This document shows positions 58,073-64,000 of a stretch of 64,000 nucleotides of DNA, piece after piece. Origin of the DNA: Campylobacter suis (GTDB lineage Bacteria; Campylobacterota; Campylobacteria; Campylobacterales; Campylobacteraceae); the NCBI RefSeq assembly GCF_905120475.1, contig NZ_CAJHOE010000001.1, forward strand, positions 186,001-250,000, read 5' to 3'. Position 1 is the stretch's first letter, and the number at the start of each line of letters is the position of its first letter. The notes under the pieces were generated by a model. It was not told the DNA's origin. It saw nothing but the letters and a program-made list of their open reading frames with translations, and ran no database searches. The translations under genes were made by a program, and so were the position numbers.

Positions 58073-58591
58073 TTATTTGTAGTTTTTTATCGCTTCATCT
58101 AGGATTTTCTCAGCCTCTTTTGCGTCAGCAAAATCCTTTACTTTCACCCATTTACCAGGCTCTAGCATTTTGTAAGTTTCAAAGAAATTTTTAATGCGAT
58201 CGAGTGTGATTTTTGGTAGGTCATCAAGTGATTTGATGTTGTCATATCTTGGATCTATCTTGCTTACTGGCACCGCTAGTAGCTTCTCATCCATTCCGCT
58301 CTCATCCTCCATTACCAAAACACCGATCAAGCGGCAAGGTATGACTGAGCCAGCTTGAAGCGGGTATTCATTTAGCACCAAAACATCTGCTGGATCGCCG
58401 TCTGCTGCTAGGGTATTTGGCACGAAGCCGTAGTTTGCTGGGTAAAACATCGCTGAGTACATCACGCGATCGACCACGACAGCACCACTGTCTTTATCTA
58501 TCTCGTACTTGATGTTTGAGCCGTAAGGGATCTCGATGACAGCGTTGATTTTATCAGGGTTTGAGCCTACTTTGATTTTTGAAATGTCCAT
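58073..58591 (-). CDS. ppa: Inorganic pyrophosphatase
   Basis: Family I soluble pyrophosphatase, 172 residues. Metal and substrate residues in EIPYGSNIKYEIDKDSG, YPANYGFVPNTLAADGDPADVLVL (the DGDPxD motif) and NIKSLDDLP. Ten bases downstream of adk; probably one transcript with it. Confidence 0.97.
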   Translation of the reverse strand: MDISKIKVGSNPDKINAVIEIPYGSNIKYEIDKDSGAVVVDRVMYSAMFYPANYGFVPNTLAADGDPADVLVLNEYPLQAGSVIPCRLIGVLVMEDESGMDEKLLAVPVSKIDPRYDNIKSLDDLPKITLDRIKNFFETYKMLEPGKWVKVKDFADAKEAEKILDEAIKNYK

Positions 58592-58601
58592 TTTTTTCCT
58601 T

Positions 58602-59171
58602 TTATTTTAGTTTATTTATTAAATTTTTCATATCCTCAACTATCGGCTCGATACCGTGCTCGCCATTTACTGTATGAAGTAGGTTTTTGGCGTTGTAAAA
58701 CTCGCGTATCGCAACGATTGGCTCAAGATAGACTTTCATGCGGTTGTTAAAGACTTCGTTGTTATCATCAGCGCCTCTTGCACGACCTAGCACACGCTCG
58801 CGCGCTACATCTTCGCTCACATCAACCTCGATAACGCCCTTTAAAACTATCTCGTTTTGAGCCGATAAAACCTTGTCAAGCTCGCTCATTTGTTCAACGC
58901 TTCTTGGATATCCATCGATCACGACATTTGGCGTGTTTGCTGACTTGATCGCTGAAACTATGGTATTTACAACCACTTCAAGTGGCACAAGGTTGCCCTT
59001 TGAGATGAAGCTATCGATTAGCTTGCCTAGCTCACTACCGCTTGCAACCTCCGCACGTAGCAGATCGCCCGTGCTAAAATGCGTAAAGCTCGTGTCCGCC
59101 TTTGCTATCAAGTCTGCATCGGTTGTTTTACCGCTTCCTGGAGCGCCGATGATTAAAAATAAATTTTTCAT
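58602..59171 (-). CDS. adk: Adenylate kinase
   Basis: Balances adenine nucleotides. 189 residues, short form without the zinc-type LID insertion: P-loop [20 protein letters not shown]-binding [22 protein letters not shown] and the reduced [19 protein letters not shown]. Starts at ATG 59171 with AAAGGAA upstream. The 239 bases between it and aspS hold no gene that I can see. Confidence 0.96.
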   Translation of the reverse strand: MKNLFLIIGAPGSGKTTDADLIAKADTSFTHFSTGDLLRAEVASGSELGKLIDSFISKGNLVPLEVVVNTIVSAIKSANTPNVVIDGYPRSVEQMSELDKVLSAQNEIVLKGVIEVDVSEDVARERVLGRARGADDNNEVFNNRMKVYLEPIVAIREFYNAKNLLHTVNGEHGIEPIVEDMKNLINKLK

Positions 59172-59410
59172 TCTCTTTCCTTTTTAATGGCTTGTCTCGC
59201 TTTGCTATGCGTTGATGAAAATAAAATTTCTCCAGCCTAGCTTTGCGACACTTCGCCTATATTTTTTGTCTTTAAAACCAGTCAAAAACTAGTTAAATTA
59301 AGTGCAAGTATCGTGAGATGGTCTTTGGCGCTACGTAGAAATTTTAAGTCAAGATACCTTATCGCTGATTTAAAATTTAAAGCCTACCAAAAGCCACCAC
59401 AAAATAGCGC

Positions 59411-61162
59411 TTACTTCTCTTTTTCTCTTAGTCTTAGCCCTAGCTCTCTTAACTGCTCGCTATTTGCCTCGCTTGGTGCCTTTGTGAGCGGGCACTGTGC
59501 GCGCTGAGTTTTAGGGAATGCTATGACATCGCGGATACTGCTTGACTTAGTCGCTAGCATGATAAGTCTATCAAAACCTATCGCGATACCACCGTGCGGT
59601 GGCGCACCAAAGCTAAGCGCATCAAGCAAGAAGCCAAATTTCTCTCTTTGCTCGGCTTCATCTATGCCAAGTAGCTTAAAGACCTTTTGTTGAACTTCGT
59701 TTTTGTGGATTCTCACGCTTCCACCACCAAGTTCAAAGCCATTTAGAACGACATCGTGAGCTACTGATAAAATGTCTTCAAGGTCTGGCTCGTCGATATT
59801 TTTTGGCATTGTGAATGGATGGTGCATCGCTGAGTATGAGCCATCATCATTTTGCTCAAACATAGGAAAGTCAAGCACCCATAAAAACTCCATTTTACTT
59901 TCATCAATTATACCCATTTGCTCAGCTAAGAAAATTCTAAATCTTCCCATATAATCAAGCACGACTTTTTTCTTGCCAGCTCCAAAAAACACGACATCAC
60001 CGACTGCTAACTCACAACGAGAGACTATCTCATCTAAATCACTTTGTGTGAAAAATTTACAAAGCGGACCTTTTAAACCGTCCTCTTTCATCTGGAAGTA
60101 TCCAAGCCCTTGCGCGCCAAATTTACGCACAAACTCTTCAAATCTATTCATCTCGCGCTTACTGAAAATATTATCCCCATTTGGCACTTTTAGCGCTTTT
60201 ATGCGGTTGCGTTTTGGATCTTTTGCAATCGAGCTAAAAATTTCATTACTTGAACGCTCAAAAATATCGATCACATCAAGCATTTTTAGATCATATCTTA
60301 AATCTGGCTTATCAGAGCCATAAGTCTCGGTCGCCTCTTTGTAGCTCATGCGAGCAAATGGAGTTTTTACATCGTATCCGCAAGCCTTAAAGACATCTTT
60401 TAGCATTTGCTCAGCCATATTTATAATATCTTCTTGCTCCACAAAGCTCATCTCGATATCTATTTGCGTAAATTCAGGCTGTCTATCAGCACGCAAATCC
60501 TCATCTCTAAAGCACTTTGCTATCTGAAAATACTTATCAAATCCCGAACACATCAAAAGCTGTTTAAATAGTTGCGGGCTTTGTGGTAGTGCGTAAAACT
60601 GACCCGGATAGACACGGCTTGGCACTAGATAATCCCTCGCACCTTCCGGTGTAGCACGCGTTAAGATCGGCGTTTCAAACTCGATAAATCCCATATCTTG
60701 CAAGCTATTTCTTGCAGCTATGGCAGCGGCTGAGCGCATTTTAAAGATATTTTGCAAACGCTCATTTCTAAGATCTAAAAAGCGGTATTTAAGTCTAATG
60801 TCCTCATTTACGCTCTCATCGCCTATCATAAACGGTAACGCCTCGCTTGGATTTTCTATCACAAGCTCATCTACGACGACTTCAATCTCGCCCGTTTTTA
60901 GCTTAGGATTTACTAGCCCTTCGCCTCTGGCTCTTACCTTGCCTTTTACTTTTAAAACATACTCATCACGCACTTTTGATGCGATCTCATGAGCACTTTT
61001 GCTGTCTGCTGGATCGCAGACTAACTGCACTAGTCCACTACGATCTCGCAGGTCAAAAAATATAACTCCGCCGTGATCTCTATAAGTATTTACCCAGCCG
61101 CAAAGCGTAACCTCTTTACCGATGTCAGACTTTGACAGATCGGCACAATAATGGCTTCGCAT
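59411..61162 (-). CDS. aspS: Aspartyl-tRNA synthetase, probably non-discriminating
   Basis: Class II synthetase. I start at ATG 61162 ([32 protein letters not shown] upstream), which gives 583 residues and the family N-terminus; the frame extends to 61237 without support. Anticodon-binding domain (1-110), catalytic core with motif 2 [18 protein letters not shown], the bacterial GAD insertion, and motif 3 [12 protein letters not shown]. The N-terminal domain reads YRDHGGVIF and RARGEGLVN where discriminating E. coli AspRS has RRDLGSLIF and RARDEKNIN; the His and Gly are residues linked to tRNA-Asn acceptance in non-discriminating enzymes. No AsnRS is seen in the window. So it may charge both Asp and Asn tRNAs, with GatCAB finishing Asn. 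Confidence 0.95.
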   Translation of the reverse strand: MRSHYCADLSKSDIGKEVTLCGWVNTYRDHGGVIFFDLRDRSGLVQLVCDPADSKSAHEIASKVRDEYVLKVKGKVRARGEGLVNPKLKTGEIEVVVDELVIENPSEALPFMIGDESVNEDIRLKYRFLDLRNERLQNIFKMRSAAAIAARNSLQDMGFIEFETPILTRATPEGARDYLVPSRVYPGQFYALPQSPQLFKQLLMCSGFDKYFQIAKCFRDEDLRADRQPEFTQIDIEMSFVEQEDIINMAEQMLKDVFKACGYDVKTPFARMSYKEATETYGSDKPDLRYDLKMLDVIDIFERSSNEIFSSIAKDPKRNRIKALKVPNGDNIFSKREMNRFEEFVRKFGAQGLGYFQMKEDGLKGPLCKFFTQSDLDEIVSRCELAVGDVVFFGAGKKKVVLDYMGRFRIFLAEQMGIIDESKMEFLWVLDFPMFEQNDDGSYSAMHHPFTMPKNIDEPDLEDILSVAHDVVLNGFELGGGSVRIHKNEVQQKVFKLLGIDEAEQREKFGFLLDALSFGAPPHGGIAIGFDRLIMLATKSSSIRDVIAFPKTQRAQCPLTKAPSEANSEQLRELGLRLREKEK

Positions 61163-61196
61163 AAAAACTCCTTTAAAATTCAGTTTAAAATGCCTG

Positions 61197-61202
61197 ATTA
61201 TA
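61197..61202 (-). promoter_or_regulatory. -10 element for aspS
   Basis: AGTATAATC on the minus strand, TATAAT at 61202-61197, 35 bases before the aspS start in the divergent aspS-nadK gap. Confidence 0.55.
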
Positions 61203-61251
61203 CTAAAAATTTGCTTTTGCGTAGCTTTGTTAAGCAAAAATTTGTTAGAAT

Positions 61252-62124
61252 ATGTCTATGAAAAATTTAGATATAAAAAACATAAAAAAGGTCGGCATAG
61301 TCGCAAAAATAGACAACGAGCTTGGTAAAAATTTATCGATTTTAAAAGAAATTTTTAAAAAATTTAATGTTTGTATTTTGCTTGAAAATTTCACAGCAAA
61401 AGCTATTGGGCAAGATGGTTTTAATCTTGAAAAGCTAGCTAGAGAGTGCGAGCTTTTAATCTCTCTTGGTGGCGACGGAACGCTTATATCTGTGGCTAGA
61501 AAAAGTGCTGAAATCTCGCCTTTTATAGTAAGCATACATACGGGACATCTTGGTTTTTTAACGACTGCTACCATTGATGAGTGTGAGATTTTTTTCAAAG
61601 AGCTTTTTGAGGCAAAATTTGAAATTTCTAGACCATTTATGCTTGATGTTTTTATGCATAAAAAAAGTGGAGAGAAGGTTCATAAGGTCGCCTTTAATGA
61701 TGCTGTTATAATGCGCGAAAAACCAGTTTCCATAGCAAAGGTTGAGGCATTTTTGAATGGAAAATATTTTAACACCTACTTTGGTGATGGTATCATCGCA
61801 AGTACTCCAGTTGGCTCAACGGCTTATAATATGAGTGCTGCAGGAGCGATAATCTATCCGCTTAGTGATGTTTTTTCATTAACCCCGATCTGTTCTCACT
61901 CACTCACTCAAAGACCTATCATCTTACCTAAAGATTTAACCGTCGAGCTTAGGGCTAGTAACGATGAGGTGCTTGTTATAGATGGTCAAGATAGTTTTAG
62001 TATGAGTGAGTTTAGCGGTGTTAGTGTTGGATTAAGTAAAATTTATGCTAACTTGGTACGAAAGCAAGATGAGGACTATTTTCAAATTTTAAAACAGAAA
62101 TTGCACTGGGGTTATAATGATTGA
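61252..62124 (+). CDS. nadK: NAD kinase
   Basis: Makes NADP from NAD. 290 residues: [17 protein letters not shown] (GGDGT motif), [21 protein letters not shown] and [23 protein letters not shown] 61252 (MSMKNL) or 61258 are both possible; neither has a strong ribosome site. Overlaps recN by 8 bases and is divergent from aspS. Confidence 0.95.
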   Translation: MSMKNLDIKNIKKVGIVAKIDNELGKNLSILKEIFKKFNVCILLENFTAKAIGQDGFNLEKLARECELLISLGGDGTLISVARKSAEISPFIVSIHTGHLGFLTTATIDECEIFFKELFEAKFEISRPFMLDVFMHKKSGEKVHKVAFNDAVIMREKPVSIAKVEAFLNGKYFNTYFGDGIIASTPVGSTAYNMSAAGAIIYPLSDVFSLTPICSHSLTQRPIILPKDLTVELRASNDEVLVIDGQDSFSMSEFSGVSVGLSKIYANLVRKQDEDYFQILKQKLHWGYND

Positions 62125-63649
62125 GCGAATTTTGATAAAAGATTATCTTGGATTTGAGAGTGTAGAGCTAAATTTTAGGGCTGGGCTTAGTGTTTTTACT
62201 GGTGTGAGTGGTGCTGGCAAAAGTGTACTTATGAGTGCTATAATGGCAGTTTTTGGGCTAAAAGATAGCGAAGCAAGGCTGATTGAAGCTGATGTTGATT
62301 TTGCATTTGATATGAGTGAGTTTGGCATAGAGCCAGAGCCTATAAATAGCTTTAAGTTACTTCGTGATAAGAGTACACGCTATTTTATAAATTCTCAAAC
62401 AATATCAAAGAAAAATCTCGCCACAATAGCAAAAGAGCATATAAAATATCTTTCAGCAAAAGAGGCAAATGAGTTTGAGAATGAGCGATTTTTAGAACTT
62501 CTTGACCTTTTAGAATGCAAAAAAGATCCAAAATTTTTTGATATAAAACAGAGCTTTTCTCAGAAATTTGTTGAATTTAGCAAAATTTCAAAGGAGTTAA
62601 AAGCCATACAAGAGGATGAAAAAAGGGTTGAGGAGTTAAAAGAGTTTGCTAGTTTTGAAATCTCAAAAATAGAAAGTATAAGCCCAAAAATAGGTGAATT
62701 TGATGAGCTTATGCAGATAAAAAAGAAGCTTAGCAAAAAAGATAAGATAAACGAGGCTTGGAGTAGGGCTGAGGCTGTATTTCATGCTGAAAAGGCAGTT
62801 TTAGATGCGCTGCATATTAGTGACATAGATGCTGCATTTTTTGAAGAGACGATGAATGAGCTTCGTATAGCCCGCGATAGCCTAAGCATGGAAGAACTTG
62901 AAGATATCGACATAGAAGGAGTTTTGGATAGGATAGAGGGTCTAAATTCTCTTATAAAACGCTATGGAAGTATAGAAGAGGCGCTAGAAGTGCTTGAAAA
63001 GCGAAAAATGGAGCTTAAAAAGTATGAAAATATAAGTTTTGAAAAAAGTGAGCTTGAGATAAAATTTCGCACTCTTGAAGATGAAACCACAAGGCTTGCT
63101 AGTCTTTTAAGTGCTGCAAGAGAGCAAAATTTGCCTAAGCTTGAACAACTTATAAACTCTTATCTTGGTGAGCTTTATATGAGCGAGATATCTTTGTTTG
63201 TAGAAAAAAAGCAGCTTGATGAACTTGGTTGTGATGAGATTATTTTAAAATTAAATGAGACAAGCTTTAAAAATTTAAGCTCAGGTGAGCTAAATCGGTT
63301 GCGACTTGCCTTTATAGCGACTCAAACTCAGATAACACAAAATGGAAATGGTGTTATCATTTTAGATGAAATCGACGCAAATTTAAGCGGAAAAGAGGCG
63401 ATGAGTATTGCAAATGTGCTTTTAAAACTAGCAGAGTTTTATCAAATTTTTGCTATTTCTCATCAGCCACAACTTAGCTCAAAAGCCCATACTCACTTTT
63501 TGGTTGAGAAAAATGCAGATAGTTCAATCGTTAAAGAGCTTAATCAAGATGAGCGCGTGAGTGAGCTTGCAAGAATGATAAGTGGCGAGCATATAAGCAA
63601 AGAGGCGATAGAATTTGCTAAAAATTTGCTTAATCTTAAATCAAATTAA
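62117..63649 (+). CDS. recN: DNA repair protein RecN
   Basis: SMC-like ATPase in double-strand break repair. 510 residues, shorter than the roughly 550 of E. coli. N-terminal Walker A FTGVSGAGKSVLMSAI, a long coiled coil (about 150-330), the ABC signature FKNLSSGELNRLRLAF and Walker B VIILDEIDANLSGKE. Overlaps nadK, as in C. jejuni, suggesting one transcript. Confidence 0.94.
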   Translation: MIERILIKDYLGFESVELNFRAGLSVFTGVSGAGKSVLMSAIMAVFGLKDSEARLIEADVDFAFDMSEFGIEPEPINSFKLLRDKSTRYFINSQTISKKNLATIAKEHIKYLSAKEANEFENERFLELLDLLECKKDPKFFDIKQSFSQKFVEFSKISKELKAIQEDEKRVEELKEFASFEISKIESISPKIGEFDELMQIKKKLSKKDKINEAWSRAEAVFHAEKAVLDALHISDIDAAFFEETMNELRIARDSLSMEELEDIDIEGVLDRIEGLNSLIKRYGSIEEALEVLEKRKMELKKYENISFEKSELEIKFRTLEDETTRLASLLSAAREQNLPKLEQLINSYLGELYMSEISLFVEKKQLDELGCDEIILKLNETSFKNLSSGELNRLRLAFIATQTQITQNGNGVIILDEIDANLSGKEAMSIANVLLKLAEFYQIFAISHQPQLSSKAHTHFLVEKNADSSIVKELNQDERVSELARMISGEHISKEAIEFAKNLLNLKSN

Positions 63650-63730
63650 TATATGTTTAAGCTAAATGATAAATTTTTTTGCTAAAATGTCGTGTATTTA
63701 AAATTTCACTTTATTATATAGAAAGAGCGA

Positions 63731-64000
63731 ATGATGTCAAAAATTTTGGTTGTTGATGATAACAAGGCACTCTCAAAGCTCATAGCTAAAAAAATGGCTG
63801 TTAGTACTGATATGCAAGTTGATGTTGCGCACGATTTTGCAGGGGCTAGGACGCTCATTGACAGGCATAAGGATGAGTATTTTTTGGCTTTGCTTGATTT
63901 AAATTTACCAGATGCTCCAGATGGAGAGGTGGTTGATTATGCTTTGCTAAAAGGGCTTTCTGTCATCGTTTTAACTGGCAGTATCGATGCCAAAACTAGA
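63731..64000 (+). CDS. Response regulator, N-terminal part (CbrR-like), runs off the window
   Basis: 90 residues of a receiver domain: MMSKILVVDDNKALSKLI (acidic pair DD), LALLDLNLPDAPDG (phosphorylated Asp) and VIVLTGSIDA (Thr of the switch). Position after nadK-recN matches the C. jejuni gene for CbrR, a regulator with two receivers and a GGDEF domain linked to bile resistance. The output domain lies beyond base 64000, so the assignment is positional. ATG 63731 or 63734; weak ribosome site. Confidence 0.8.
   Translation, partial: MMSKILVVDDNKALSKLIAKKMAVSTDMQVDVAHDFAGARTLIDRHKDEYFLALLDLNLPDAPDGEVVDYALLKGLSVIVLTGSIDAKTR

Noticed and set aside
59172-59410. Small gene between aspS and adk
   Set aside because: No frame with a start site and convincing composition on either strand; likely leader of adk.

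Overview
The window is a 64 kb chromosomal segment of a Campylobacter-type epsilonproteobacterium, probably not C. jejuni itself. I base this on AT-rich DNA, dense short-spaced operons with AAGGAG ribosome sites, and gene blocks I recognise from Campylobacter: fmt-birA-parA-parB-atpF'-atpF-atpH-atpA; bamA/tyrA-M23 peptidase-lpxC-tsaB-thrB-ylxR-infB-rbfA-rimP; rluD-flpA-trmB-ftsE-ftsX-envC-like-pyrH-rpoZ-spoT-tyrS-NMO-amidase-mnmC; pgi-galU-tupCB/tupA; nadD-rsfS/gapA-pgk-tpiA-fabI; ppa-adk-aspS/nadK-recN. Differences from C. jejuni as I remember it include fhs after rimP, no proB between obgE and fmt, and a VWA-OmpA lipoprotein gene after rsfS.

Layout. 1-9.7 kb, minus strand: ATP synthase stalk and alpha genes, ParAB, biotin ligase, Fmt, a periplasmic repeat protein, ObgE, L27, L21 and a di-haem peroxidase. 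9.9-16 kb: flhB, polA and bamA. 16-26 kb, plus strand: tyrosine synthesis, envelope genes (M23 peptidase, LpxC), a t6A-enzyme relative (TsaB), thrB, the translation initiation cluster and fhs. 26-42 kb: rodA (minus), then one long plus-strand operon that joins RNA modification, a fibronectin-domain lipoprotein, the FtsEX divisome ABC pair with an EnvC-like activator, UMP kinase, omega, SpoT, TyrRS, an amidase and MnmC. 42-51 kb: sugar phosphate genes, a tungstate-type ABC transporter, a futalosine-pathway deaminase, RibD, a VWA-OmpA lipoprotein and RsfS/NadD. 51-56 kb: lower glycolysis, FabI and Prs. 56.2-57.8 kb: a very AT-rich patch between tRNA-Asn and tRNA-Met that holds a decayed glycosyltransferase-like gene. 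57.8-64 kb: a small secreted protein, Ppa, Adk, AspRS, NAD kinase, RecN and the start of a response regulator.

The strongest unusual signal is in flpA (27940-29143). A TAA stop splits the fibronectin-III lipoprotein exactly in a domain linker. The local layout AAG GAG - TTA - CCC - TAA has the same spacing as the prfB +1 frameshift site: Shine-Dalgarno hexamer, one codon, slippery codon, stop. A +1 slip on CCC would restore four fibronectin domains, whereas normal termination gives a two-domain lipoprotein. This is either a new programmed frameshift that controls an adhesin-type protein or a recent one-base insertion, and conservation in relatives would decide. Other points: tsaB has no ATG/GTG/TTG start and seems to begin at ATA inside the lpxC stop; the EnvC-like protein beside FtsEX has lost its zinc ligands while an amidase lies downstream in the same run; and AspRS carries residues typical of non-discriminating enzymes, close to a tRNA-Asn with a U1-A72 pair.
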